A model generated the notes under the pieces. It saw only the letters and a program-made list of their open reading frames with translations, was not told the DNA's origin and made no database searches. Below, in pieces: positions 9,697 to 21,386 of a stretch of 64,000 nt of DNA (position 1 is the first letter of the stretch; every line of letters begins with the position of its first letter). The position numbers were made by a program, and so were the translations under genes. The DNA lies in the NCBI GenBank assembly GCA_019055375.1, contig JAHQIW010000376.1, forward strand, positions 1 through 64,000, written 5' to 3'. Source of the stretch: Parelaphostrongylus tenuis. Its lineage: Eukaryota; Nematoda; Chromadorea; Rhabditida; Metastrongylidae.

Positions 9697-11930
9697 ATGG
9701 CGAGACTTTCGACCGATTTCATAATGATCTCGCTACTAGTCACAGTCTCGACATTGACTGGATGTGGTGTGATGCCTGCAGGTCAAGGTAATAAGCGGAA
9801 GTTCATAATAATACTCAAATGGGTACATCGAACATTTTGTCAGTGCTTCAAAGCTGTTGCAATTCGCATCTTTCGCCGAATAAACTTTGAATTTTAAGTA
9901 TCAAAAAAAAGCTGAAAATCACTCGACACAGTGGTTTAATCTTCCATCATTCACTCGCAAAGTTACCAAATTTCTTTTCAGCAAGCAATAGAACGTTCAC
10001 CGTCAAGGGTTTTACAACTTTGCCTGTTGCCATGGTTTACACTAACACTGCCAATTCTGCTAAGGTATCTGGTATTGCAACTAGCAAGGCGGCAGCTAAG
10101 GCGTTTGTAGAACGTCTTGTAATGCAAACGGTGAGTGTGCAATTTATAGGTTGCAAGATTTTTCTGACGAATTTTGGTAGAATATGGGAGGCTAGCTTCA
10201 ATTTCCTGGCAGTTTCTCGATCTCCAAATGCTATCATAGCTTCCATCGTTTTCTTAAAAATTTATCGGGAACGCTGCCAGTTGAATTCTTTGAACATGTG
10301 AAAAAACTTTGCTCCTCAGGTCATTGACGTTCTCGAAAGTCATGGGCGTAGTGCACTCCTAGCTGATTTTGTTATCTCTAGCATTTTGGTTCAACTTGAA
10401 GTTAGAGTCACATACGAACCGTTGAACTGTGAGGATCTTATTCTTACTCTAGCGGACCAAACCATGCGTGAGTATTCAATATTGAAAAACCAATCAAAAG
10501 ATCCCATGAAAATATAGCAGGTGAAAAAAGCAGAATCGGGCATATTATTGCCTAAAAAACAAGAATTTCCTAAAGAAATTCCCAGAATTTCTCCTAGAAG
10601 GTACGATAAAGCGTGCCATTCTAGCGCTCACAAAAATATGTTCAAAGTGGTAATATATTTGAACCCTTTGAGTGCGACAGACTCACCAATCTACCCTCGC
10701 CTCGCCGCGCACGGCAACGAGCAGTTCATTGTGCCAAGTGGTTAATGCTGGCGGCCATAGAGAAGGATGTTGCTACATCTGGATGTCGCTACATCTGTTC
10801 CCTAACACGAAGCTTCAGAGCCTACTATTTAGTGTTCCTTTTTGTTTTTAGTCTAATATGCACCGTATCATCATTATACTATCCATACGTAGTACTGCAA
10901 CACAAGCTATCAATCAAATAATCTATTTGTCGCCAATAATTCACGATCTACCTCATAGCAGTACTTATAGCTTAATATATTGACGCATAAGTAATAGAAC
11001 AACAATGATGCAATTCAAATAATGCTGCGATGCACTACAAGTACATTAAATGCTTTTAAAACACCTATTTGATGAGACGAACGGCATTAAAAGTCATTAG
11101 AAGAACGCAATACCAATCGACAAGAAGAAATAACGCCAACAAAAGTATTTTAAAGCGCCGTGGTAGGGGATCAAACCAGCGTCCTTTTTTCCGATACCGG
11201 AATCACTGAACACTCGGCTCTACGGATGCGCGCAGGCCGCATGACGGGGCTATCGCCATGCTACTGTCGTATTAAAAGAATCAAATGAGCTGTCATAAGG
11301 CAAACTTATACAGCCAGATACACGTGTTCGATCTTGCCAGTCTCATTGGTAGGATAGTACCCTTCGTCTTTTGCCAATCCTCTCAGGGTGCACAGTCCCT
11401 TATACTAGGACTGGGCGACGACGAACATGGTATCTTTTAGTGGAGGTTGTACGGTATTGAAAGCATTAGGTTATTGTTGAAGAGTTCTAAGGAATAAAAT
11501 AATATCAATGCTTATATTGTTCCTAACTTTTTCGACTTTCTATTGCAATAAAAGGTTTCTTTTTAGGGCTCACATTTTATTTTTGCAGTGGAAATAAACA
11601 GAGGCTACTGTATCATTGCTGATAACACGGTGACGGGAATTTGCACAACGACAATGAAAATGATGTGTATGCCAGCAAGCGATAAAGTGAAAGTGACGGG
11701 TGTCAACGACCCACACTTGACAATTTCAGGAACTCTTTCGGTATGAACAGCTTTTCTTTTTATATGACTTTGCTTTGAAGAAAAATCTTGTGCAGACTTC
11801 AAACATTATAATGGCAAATTGGTCGAAAGCTATGTGGGAAAATGTGGTGAACAGAGCGGTTCGAATGTTGGCATCGGGTCCCTTTGGATCGCATTTCTTC
11901 ACGGCACAGGCCACTGTCGGCGGAAATTGA
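9697..11930 (+). CDS. Five-exon gene for a 224-residue putative secreted protein of unknown function
   Basis: Exons are 9697-9787, 9982-10130, 10320-10467, 11589-11740 and 11796-11930; all four introns are GT-AG and all junction phases agree, giving 675 coding bases including the stop. The first 22 or so residues are hydrophobic (ISLLVTVSTLTG) and look like a signal peptide, followed by GCGVMPAGQ. Recognisable later stretches are LPVAMVYT, FVERLVMQT, SILVQLEVRVTYEP, GYCIIADNTVTGIC, THE-like end block LTISGTLS and a well-kept last exon with IIMANWSKAMW, RAVRMLASGPFGSHF and ATVGGN. There are sequons at NRT and NWS and no membrane segment after the signal. Introns are 194, 189, 1121 and 55 bases. 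I do not recognise a named domain; it appears to be a nematode secreted family. Two broken paralogues lie at 22.8 and 40.9 kb and exon-1 relics at 33.06 and 63.53 kb. Length and frame suggest this copy is functional. Confidence 0.88.
11299..11362 (-). ncRNA. Decayed PLE-type hammerhead ribozyme relic
   Basis: On the minus strand the order caatgag, actggcaagat, cgaa, cacgtgtatc and tggctgtataag matches the hammerhead at 61205-61265 segment by segment. The core ctgatga is degraded to ccaatga and one A of the GAAA core is missing, so it should not cleave. It sits inside the long third intron of the 9.7 kb gene, antisense to it. Confidence 0.6.
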
Positions 11931-11999
11931 AATTAAACTGTGATGTGTTTGGAATAAGCACGTCCATTCAATGGCTATTCGTTGTAACATTGAAGCGGC

Positions 12000-12005
12000 A
12001 ATAAA
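12000..12005 (+). terminator. AATAAA polyadenylation signal of the 9.7 kb gene
   Basis: AATAAA lies 70 bases after the stop codon and is followed by ctgacat. The same context (aataaactgaca) is kept after the copy at 22.8 kb, near 24391, supporting its role as the 3' end signal of the gene family. Confidence 0.65.
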
Positions 12006-12399
12006 CTGACATATCATAAGGATATTGATTTGTCAGAATAGTGCAGTAAGTTACATTGATGCATATAATGCGATGAATTTTAACTTATTAGTTTACTAAA
12101 AACTTCAAACACTTTAAGGACATCGGAAACGGATATATTACCTTACTAAGTATTAAGAACTTAAGTGCTATTGAATTATCAGAAACAAATCTGCTCTTTT
12201 CTAAAGATGGTCACCGTGTTTTCTATGGTTATTGGCTAGTAAAACAAAAAGAAAAACTATATAATTACATAACATATTTTGAGCCCTTAATGATATCTCT
12301 TATGATACTTATACAGTGCAAGGCACTAATTCCGGCCTTATAGCCTGACCAGTTGCCTTTCGTTCTCAATGTTCCCCTCTCTGAGTTTCTTTAGTGTCG

Positions 12400-15360
12400 T
12401 GGGGCTGCTAAATGGCTCTTCACTAAATTTCTAATGCTCATTAGATAGTTCAAATCTCGAGAATTCTGATGACAAAGTTGGTTTTTCGAAAGGCTACCAT
12501 ATAGCGTCGTAAGAGCAAAAAGAAGATCACATTTCACGGCGAAATGCTACCCGTCGTTCGGATGTCATAGATGGTTTACTGGTGCTTACAGGTTATCGTT
12601 GCATAAAAATAGAATACCAGGAGTAAACCTTCTACAGAGACTTTCTGATACAGAGAGTAACTTAATCTCTTGAAATATTTCATTTTCAGAGGTAAGACCA
12701 CGTCCTTGTACAAAAATGAACTTTCAACCACTAATGTGCATTTATATCGAATGTCTTGAGAGAACATAGCCTGAAAACACATCTTCCACAACTAAACATC
12801 TCTAAGCGAGGTTTATGTGGTGGTATTTCTGATATGTAGCTGAAGTGAGTGAAGGAGGAGCGCGCGATCATCAATGCGCATGATGCGTTACTTCCCCAAT
12901 CAGCACCAATATTCGAAAAATCGTATTCTTTGCTCTTTCAAGGCGTTTTACTAGCTATTTAATAGTTCAACTCTCATCTCGAAAAACTAAATGATATACT
13001 TCATCTTTTGAAAGGTCTCTATATTACACTGTACATGGGAAAGAATGTGTTATTTTATCCAAAAAAGAATTCAGCAGTTCTTCGGCTATACAAATCTCGG
13101 CACATTAACTTAAAAAATTCAAAGATATGCTTAGTTTCTGAGAGAGACTTCTTAGTTCGTCGTCACATCTGAAGAAACATTCAGCTTTACACTAGGAGCT
13201 CACCGGACGCCACATGTAAATTGCGTTGCGCCAGCGACATTGCGGCGATTGTGAAGCTCAGTGATCTTGTAGCTGTAACAACACGTTGAAAGGTCCTTCT
13301 CAGAAGCCAAGCTTATCAATGCGATTGTTGAGATTTGTGCTGTCGAGTGATTATTGAAAAATGTGAATGGAAATTCTGTCCAGCGAAAGTTGCTTGAGTG
13401 TGAAAGAAAAATCGGTACTTGTATATTAAGCAGTGACAAAATTTTGAGCCACTATCATTCGCTGAGCAAGCAATTTCTATAGGAGCTTTTGTAAATACTC
13501 GAAAGCTTAAATCTGTGCCTACAACAGTACGTCGCCGGTTTTTTAAAACGCTCTTTTATAATCCTGTAGCATCCAAAAAAATATTTATATCTCACTAGCA
13601 TTTCGTCTTAATTTTCATCACTAGTATAAATTGCTAGAAGGACGAAAAGCATGTCGACGCGTAGAGAATTTTTCGTTGTGTCAGAATCACGCGTTTTCAT
13701 TTGATGTTTTCTTCGATGAAATTGAAAAATTCTCAATGAAGGAACAATTGTTGCCTGCCGCTTTCGCGCATAATGCTGTAGATCAGTGTCGCCTTTCGCT
13801 GTAGATCAGGCGATAATCTTACTAAGAAGTCGTTGCTGTGACTTCCCTTCACATTCTACCAAGCTATCTACCTTTTCGGAGACTTTTGCTTACCGGCCAA
13901 CTCATGGAGCAAGGGAACGCGGCCGGGGCGGAATGACTGATCGCGTTCGAAATATTGCTATTCAATCTGAGATTTTCCACCACATCGACAACACCTTCAG
14001 ATAAAGGCGTAGATTCTGACGCTACGAAAAATTCTACACGATGATATGCTTTTTGTGCTTCCAGCAATTTATACGCATGCTAAAAGTGAGGGCGAAAAGC
14101 GAATGAGAAACGAATTTTTCTTCTATATGCTACAGCGAGATAAAAGGGTGATATGAAAAAGCGGCAACACATACTTTTAGCTAGTGTTTTAAGCTTTCTA
14201 ATGCTTACTAGCACTTTTGAGAAAAAATTTTGACCAGTGAATGAGACCGAGTTAAAAATTAGTCGCCGTCTAACACATAATTTACTGAAAATTATCCATC
14301 ACCTTTACAACATTGTACAGAAACTATTTCAAAAAACCCACTTCCAGATTCTCGATATTCAGGCTGTTCATAATCACTGCAGCCTCCAAAAGGAATAAAG
14401 AATACTTTATTTGAATATGAGTGCGGATGGCAGAGAATCACCGAGAATACTTCTTTGGAGACATATTTCTAACCAATAGATTGCATAATGCCACTGTTCT
14501 AAGCCTTTTACAGAAACACAGCTGTCCTTCACCGCTTAGAATTCTTCCCTTATTTATGAGTACTCCTCTCTTACCTCATTTCTGAATAATTAGAAATAAA
14601 CGAATAATTGATACAAACTTAGTTAAATTGAACGTTGTCGATAAACTACTACCGAATACACAATGCTTATCATTTTTGTCACTCATTATTTCCAATTCTT
14701 ATTCATTAAGATGGTTCTTGGGTCTTGTATAGAACCATAGCAGATCAAAACCAGAAGTATTTCTATTTGATATCCTCTATACGACTGAGTGCATGTGACG
14801 CAGTGGCTAGAGGTGCCCTGCGTCGCACACGAGGTCAATGGTTCGATCTCGCGCTCATGGCTCACCAAGCCATCCATCCCTCCGGGGTCGGTAAATTGGT
14901 GCCAGGCAGGTCTCAGACTTCTCTGGGAGGATAAGCAGCACTGACTCGGTTCAGCGGGAGGCCACCGCGAGTCATTGTAGAGGCCAGATATGCATCCAAT
15001 CACCTTAAACGAAGTTGAAAATTGAAGTAAAATGCATGGCGCATCCCTCAGGGATTGATCAACGCCGACAGCTTTATCCTTTTTTTTTATCCTCTATACA
15101 ATTCAATACAATTGATTAATTGTCAAATTCAGCATAATTCCGTAATAAACCAACGTTTTTTTGTATACAATATGCCTATATCTCAACCAAAATCGTAATA
15201 GCGAAAGAAGAAGAACTTTTTCGTTAAAGAAATACAAGATTTCAAAAACTTTCGCAAAACGGCGAAAAAAACTCAATCAAATAGCGAAAATTGCGTATAG
15301 TGCACTGCTTGCATCGATTTCTATGGCCGTCCCTTTGGGGTTAATCAGTAAGCTTATGTA
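12400..15360. repeat. Segmental duplication, copy A (partner 47160-49240)
   Basis: Long stretches align in the same orientation with 47160-49240: for example ctttcaaccactaatgtgcat here and ctttcaacctccaatgtgcat there, the block around aggtttatgtgg, and the block around cttctttggagacatatttct near 14450. Divergence is considerable. No coding frame in this interval is preserved between the two copies, so I regard it as duplicated non-coding DNA. Copy A is longer, partly because of a SINE inserted at 14783. Confidence 0.75.
14783..15087 (+). mobile_element. tRNA-derived SINE, full length, with 12-base target-site duplication
   Basis: The head carries an RNA polymerase III A box (gacgcagtggctagaggt) and B box (ggttcgatctc). 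The body contains ctcatggctcaccaag and ggataagcagcactgac, and the tail ends gctttatcc plus a T run. The 12-base sequence tatcctctatac occurs immediately before (14771-14782) and after (15088-15099), a target-site duplication typical of LINE-driven insertion. The paralogous site near 48990 in the 47-49 kb duplicate lacks the element. Two older copies lie at 25186-25485 (minus) and 39405-39705 (plus). It is non-coding; frames through it are accidental. Confidence 0.9.
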
Positions 15361-15399
15361 GCTTAGTAAGATGAGGTAAGGTTGTTGCACTACATGTGT

Positions 15400-16900
15400 T
15401 CCACTAAGACTTTTTTATGTGAAACATCTGAAATAGGAGACTGGAAGAAAAACTACGCTCCATAGGTGTCAAAAGAAATGGTGAGGTCTGAAGTAATTTT
15501 TCAAGCTTAATATGACGAGAACAAATGAACATTTTAGCAATAACACGATTCTAACATTTCTAACCAAGCCAGTAACAAAAACTCAAGCTTATAATCTTCT
15601 GGCAAAATAAAAGTCATATACGATTCATCTTTTGTAGGACTCTCTTACATGCCCATCCTAGTCTAATTTGTACCTAGATATCAGAATTTTTTCCATTTCA
15701 TACTTCAAAATATTGAAATCTCATGGGTTTATACCTTCCTGTCTCTTACTTCCGTGCTAAACAGAAGAAGAAAGAAGGTGCTGTTTTTCTCTTGCCTTAT
15801 ATCGTGCTAATGAAAACAGCTCCCGATTTTTTACCTTACAAGATCCATGAATACCTTTATCAATGTGTATTCGAAGAAACAGTCACTGTGGATAATGTGG
15901 GTGGCACCTATAGATAGTAGAGAGACGACTATGGGCGTATTACTCTTCGTGGTCGTATATAGTCATTATTTACTTGTCGATTCGAGAATAAAATTCACAT
16001 CTCTATAATAAGCACATGTCACTGATTATTGAGCTTTGGAATAATTGCAAAAGAAATGCAGAGGGATAAAGCTCTCTGTGCTGATCAGTTTTCAAACGAT
16101 ACACTACGCATTCGTTTTCATGAAGCAGCATTAGCTTAATTTTTATTCGCCATTTACAGTGACTCGTTGTGGCCTAGCAATGTATCGACGCAGTGATCCA
16201 TCGTCCAGACAAGTCTGGTACCAATTCGCTAACTGTAGAGGAATGAAGCGTTTGGTATGGTATTCTGCGTGATCTAAGTGCTTTTTTACGCTGACCAAAG
16301 TGGTCTACTGGTTTTGCAACGTTTTATTACCACAAGTCTTGCAGGAAATCAAGTACAGTTTTTCTGAGCTCACGATGTTTCCGTCTTCAATGTTATTACT
16401 ATCACACATTTCTCCATTCTACGTAGACGGATGTACAGTCCCTACCACACAAGGGGATACCTAAACAGACGTTTTGAGTACAAAGTTTTGTGATGATGAT
16501 GTAAATACTACGAAATCCTCTTCGATCACTCGCTGCTAAACAGTGACGATAGGAAGGTTGGCAACGAAGCCGATAAGTGCATGGAAAGCAATGAACTCGC
16601 CGCAAATGCTGGCTTTGAGGATTGCGAATTAGACGGTTCAATGCGATAAAATTTTGAAGATGAAAAAACACCTTGTGAGGATGTTAGGTGTCCATTACTA
16701 ATAGAGATTGTGTCTTGGGAATAACTATACCTTGCTGATTGTTTAAAAACACTTTTTTCTCAAATGGCACTTTATCTATCCATCTTCACAGCTTTTCCTC
16801 CACTGTGCGCATCCCAATACTTCTAGCATTCAATTCATCTATTTCTTGAACGCCGTAGAATACGCCAAGAGTAATCGAATATACAACACTGTCTGTTCGG
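15400..16900. other. Intergenic, no gene seen
   Basis: AT-rich sequence without a supported gene, repeat boundary or RNA structure that I could identify. Confidence 0.4.
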
Positions 16901-16989
16901 TGACATTTTCACTTGACATACAGTGTAATCGTTCGTCACCGCTTACCTCTTTATAGGGACAGTAGAGCTCCCAAGAGGACTGGCTAAAG

Positions 16990-17059
16990 ACGAATGGTTG
17001 TGTCCCACTGACGAGACTGTAAGGTCAAAATACGTGTATTGGGCTATACAAGAGCCCAT
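16990..17059 (+). ncRNA. Decayed PLE-type hammerhead ribozyme with covarying helix II
   Basis: The core ctgacga (17008-17014) is intact. Helix II gact/ggtc closes a gtaa tetraloop (17015-17026), whereas the copy at 61.2 kb has gtct/ggac with the same loop: the middle pair has changed on both sides. The following GAAA is AAAA here (the essential G12 is lost), so cleavage is unlikely. Downstream gggctatacaagagccc and gaccacatgacatgttggct match the 61.2 kb copy. It is a Penelope-like terminal repeat relic. Confidence 0.75.
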
Positions 17060-17449
17060 TAACAGACCACATGACATGTTGGCTCAGATAATAATTATGA
17101 CATGCAAAAAAGCCCCTGCATTTGAGATTTTTCTGGAAGTAGTACATTACATGTAAATTTGTTTTCGAGAAAGAGGTCTGCGACGTCGTCGAAAGAGATG
17201 CAGAAAGAATAAGTTGGCTTTGCTTGAATTCCAAAGGATGATTACCTTGTTCATTGAAAACACTGACCTATACGGCAACTCGATGTACCTTACTACTGAA
17301 AAGCGTGCATCAGCAGTCACGCCATTGCTAATCTATTTTTTCTAGAGATATAGCACCAGACCTAGTACCCAGTATCAAAGAAATTCTTCAAATTATTGGT
17401 GAAGTGGCATCGCATTACAATGTGCATTATCATTTTCAAAGACATTGTT

Positions 17450-17760
17450 CAATTTCATTGTCAAATGATTTATCTCAACGACCGTTTTCAAACTTCGCTT
17501 TAAGCATTCAATATAGTCTCCGAGACTGTTTAGACCTTTTCGAGGTTGTTACATCAGAGCCATACGTACGTTTCGGCGGAGTCGCTAGCTTCATGATGAC
17601 CCACACCCAACGCTGAACTCTGAACATTCTCACAGTATTGAATGTGTGATAAGGCAAGTTTGAAAACACTCGATGAGATGGATCTCTTCATAGTCATTAC
17701 CAACCGCAATGGATCGACTGGACAGTGGTGATAGCACAGTATCATTGCTATCACCATAAA
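17450..17760 (-). repeat. Diverged single copy of the hammerhead (retrozyme-like) repeat unit
   Basis: Read on the minus strand the interval has the same order as the 29.3 kb array. First comes a hairpin (tggtgatagca with tgctatcacca, 17725-17757). After a spacer comes a hammerhead-like block (17554-17610) with gggtca, a degraded core, gccgaaacgtacgtat and ggctc. Then a tail follows with atattgaatg and aaaacggtcg, matching atattgaatg and aaaacagtcg of the array unit. The core ctgatga is lost, so it is inactive. It shows that the unit is a dispersed family in this genome. Confidence 0.65.
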
Positions 17761-18099
17761 AATCGTGTCCGCATCTGTGTTGGTTGTTGCAGAAACGTGT
17801 TGAGTATCGGATTAGCACATAGCACACTAATATTCAAAAGATGCTCCAAATTATTGGTGAAGTGGCATCGCATTGCAATGAACGGTGTCATTCTTGACAA
17901 ACAATTCGTTGCTTAGCATTTTTCAACCAAAAATAGCTTTAACATGTCTCCTCTGTCATAATTTACCATTTATTGTAAAACCCCTTAAGTGACTGTGAAA
18001 ATTCGATCTTTATTATGAAAGCACCACGCTGTCATTGTAGCGCGCCTTCGCTAATCGTGGCCATCCGGGCTGACCGCTAGCCGAAATTGTCCGCCATCT

Positions 18100-20930
18100 T
18101 GAAAGGGGTAAGTAAATAACACTGAAGACCATTTTAAGGGATTCACTCAAATCATGAAAGCAAGAGATTTGTCGAAAGCAACCCTGTTTTCATGTAAAGA
18201 TGTTTGCCAAAGCTTCTCTGGAAGTCAACAGCTAAATAGAAAGTATAAGTGATTTGAAAGGTCGACTCTCTATAAAGCTCATCATCGATATATAGTATAT
18301 GTAAATCTTAAGGAATTGATTAGCCGAAGCGAGGTTGGTAATAGTATGAAGTGTAGCAGCAATAGGAAAACAGTTTCCTGCCTCACGTTTCAGCGGCCTC
18401 GTCTTCCTCAGAGCCTGAACCTTTGAATCAGCAGAGAAAATAGCCTTAGTTGTCCAAGTATTTTGAGATTTTAATGTTTACGCTCGCGATCTCAAGAGTT
18501 GTAGCAGTTTCTGTCATGGAATGATGGGCGCTTTGAATCACGCACATATTTCACAGATTAATATCATAACTTTCATCCACATCTGGTTTTTGGAGCTCAC
18601 CAAGGCACCTTTCTCATCTTCTTCAGCAGACTCTGTATGAGCGCTCGCTGTAACAATCCACATCTGGTATTTGAAGCTTGCAAGAGCAGCTTTGTAGTCG
18701 ATTCTCATCTTCTCCAGCGTCTTATGTATGAGTGCTCGCGCTAAAGGTTCACATCCGGTGCTTGGAATAGTTCAGTGGTATAATACTATCACGCCATGTG
18801 GGCAACCAGGGCTAAACTAATACATCTACTGGTGGAGTCAAATACGAGGCACGTGTACCGCGATCGCCATAGGTCGCTTGGAATACTGATGAGATCTGTA
18901 GCCCATTTGCTTGCCCCAATTTCCCTAAGCCTTCCATCCGTTCAAAGCTGATAAATTTATACCAGACTTGACTCAAAAGGTGGCCATCAGAAAAGATTTA
19001 ACCAGTAGCAATGTTCTCAGGTTCTCAGTTAGATAGCTAAACCTCACCCAGTTCTTTGTGAGTCTTGTTTGCATGACTGGAACAAACAGTCATGGGATCA
19101 ATGATTATAGTGGTTCAGTAGCGAATGTGCCAAAAAGTTTGGCTTGGCTTAGTTGCATCTAGAGTGCACATCGAGTGTACGAAGCATTGGGTATCCCTGC
19201 CACTCGGGTCTTGAAGATGAGTCGTTACATATGATGCTTATGAAAACAATTCTTGCACTAACATAGTTGAATGGTAACTCGCTTACTCCAACGGTGAATC
19301 GCCGCCCACGCGAGCATCCTATAAAATACAGAAAACTTGCAAGCATGTTTGCGTTGAAGGTGGCTTTCCACCAGATTTTGATATTCACTTAAATGCTTGA
19401 AGTTCGATGATTTCGAAAGTAAATTTTTTTTTCAAAAGGCATTTTTACACCAGTGTAGCATTATAAGTAAAATGAAACGTCTCACATCCGATGTTTAATC
19501 ACGCTTATTTTTCGCTACACAAAGCCTTCCGTAGACTATTAGAAATCATTCGGTAGCGTAAATCTGGCCAATTTTAGCACTATCCTCTTTTTCGGAATGA
19601 TCTTTTTCACTGTAGCATGAAAAAAAACATTTCAGTTTCATACGCGTCGCAGGTTGCTTCTCGGCTATGGTGTTGTGGCGCGCAAGTTTTATCACCAATT
19701 TCAAGTTTTTTCTTAGTTTAGAAAACTTTGCGAAAAATATATTACTCTGTTAGTACAAGATTTTTTACCTTTCTACAGCTTCTCGTGCAAGGGCTTAGGT
19801 CGATTAGGCTTACGCTACTTAGCGACTTCATTTGGCATTATAAATTTAAAATTAAAGAATACTCAAGCTCAGAGAACGACGAATAAAATTTCCTCTACAA
19901 CTGCAGTGCGAGTAACCTAGGAATCTCTACGGAACGGAGAAAAGATTTCCCGGAAAAATAACGTAAAAAGCGTGATAATGCGCCGCGCAATTGAAACATT
20001 TCAGAATCATTGATACGGCGCAGCAAGATGTTTTCTCTTCTCTAAGATACAAATCCACTTTGACATTTTCAAAAATTGAATTTTCTAATAATTTCTGAAA
20101 GCCTGGTGGAAATCTTTGTTAAGCAAAAACGGTTTTCTGAAAAAAATTCTCTGGAAAAGTAACCATTACGGTAACATTCAACAATGGTTACAGAATTACA
20201 ATGTTCCACGATTCAACAATATTACGATAACAACATATGATAAAGATAACAACGACTTTATTGACTATTAGTAGTACAAATAGGGGTCACAGATGGATAG
20301 AAACATGGAAGTAATGAGCATCACATAATGATGAGTCACTGAATGAGTCATACGATTTTATAGTGTCGATTGCTTGGATAGCAGTCAGTCGTAATGCAAT
20401 AGATTGATGCGTGCAATGTTTGGCTGCGCATTACGACTACGCGGCTGCGATCGGAATGCTTTTATATCTACCCGAGAGTATTTGCATTGGAGATAGGTGG
20501 TGTCAGATGATGATTTGGAGCTGCTCACCTTCCCCTGATTAGGAACCAGGCATAGCCCATTTGAACAGGTGCGGAACGGCAATATAAATCACTACGCGCA
20601 GCGCGAATCACAAAGCGGAGCGCAATTTCTGTGGAATAATTAGAGCTTGTTTTCCGATTTGGATGAACTTTTGAGATCCTGGTTTTTGTGATACATCACG
20701 TATCACTCTACGCATATACTTTCGGAGCATATGTAGCTATTACGTGTGAAGAAAACTCTTGCCGACTTTGCAATAGTAGTATTTTTGGCAGTTACCCAAC
20801 TGTAATATCTTGTACAAAGGATAAGGATATAACCATCATCTCCAAAGCGTTCCAATATGCACAGCACAAAAAAAAGCAATGAATTCGGTGAAGAGAAGCA
20901 ATGTCAGTCCATCGATAATTAATAAAAACG
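18100..20930. other. Intergenic, no gene seen; short degenerate tandem repeat near 18578-18750
   Basis: Two copies of a unit of roughly 80-90 bases starting tccacatctggt follow each other at about 18578 and 18656, with a third start (tcacatccggtgctt) at about 18749. Just after it, tagttcagtggtataatact resembles a tRNA A box but no matching B box is convincing. The rest is AT-rich without a supported gene. Confidence 0.4.
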
Positions 20931-20978
20931 TTTCAGTTTTTTCTGACAAATCATTCCGAACCATGCATGTAGTCTGCT

Positions 20979-21045
20979 GTGGGGGCTTATGCAGTGCAAC
21001 ACACGTGTTTTGGCATCGCAGCCTCTTCAGGTGCATGGTACCTTT
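20979..21045 (-). ncRNA. Decayed PLE-type hammerhead ribozyme relic
   Basis: On the minus strand the core ctgaaga (complement of 21024-21030, allowed at position 7) is followed by helix II ggc/gcc around tgcgat, then aaaacacgtgtg and ttgcactgcataagccc. G12 is replaced by A and the cleavage triplet reads GTG, which hammerheads do not cut. The flanks (cacagcagactacatgcatgg) match those of the relic at 31727-31786. Confidence 0.6.
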
Positions 21046-21386
21046 CGTCTAAGCCAATCCCTCCTGGGGAGAACCTTCTTAGAGGATTCGCGGACGTTAT
21101 GTTCACATGCGTGTTTATGTAATAAGAATCACCAGACATGCAGTGTTTTACACTCAGTTGCTCTTAGCTGGTACTCGTGAAATATCATATCATTTGTTTT
21201 GAGTGTTCTTTAACACTCAACGGCGCGCGTGAATATTACATGTGCTACTCGAAAACGAAGAGAAGCAGCAAAATGCGCGTTCCATTTACACGTCTTTCTA
21301 AGAAGAAAATAAAGTAAACATTCATGAGAATACGAGTGAGGTGACATTGACCTAAGGTTACTTTGCTTACAATTTAAAGGTTCCTT

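Noticed and set aside
11065..11090. ttgatgagacgaacgg, hammerhead-like at first sight
   Set aside because: The GAAA core and any helix I partner are missing; there is no flank similarity to the other hammerhead copies.
11155..11265. Possible tRNA gene on the minus strand (B-box-like ggtttgatccc)
   Set aside because: The A box and cloverleaf could not be drawn; at best a SINE relic.
14686..15003. Open frames on both strands of about 70-105 codons
   Set aside because: They lie inside the tRNA-derived SINE and its flank; the other SINE copies do not keep these frames.
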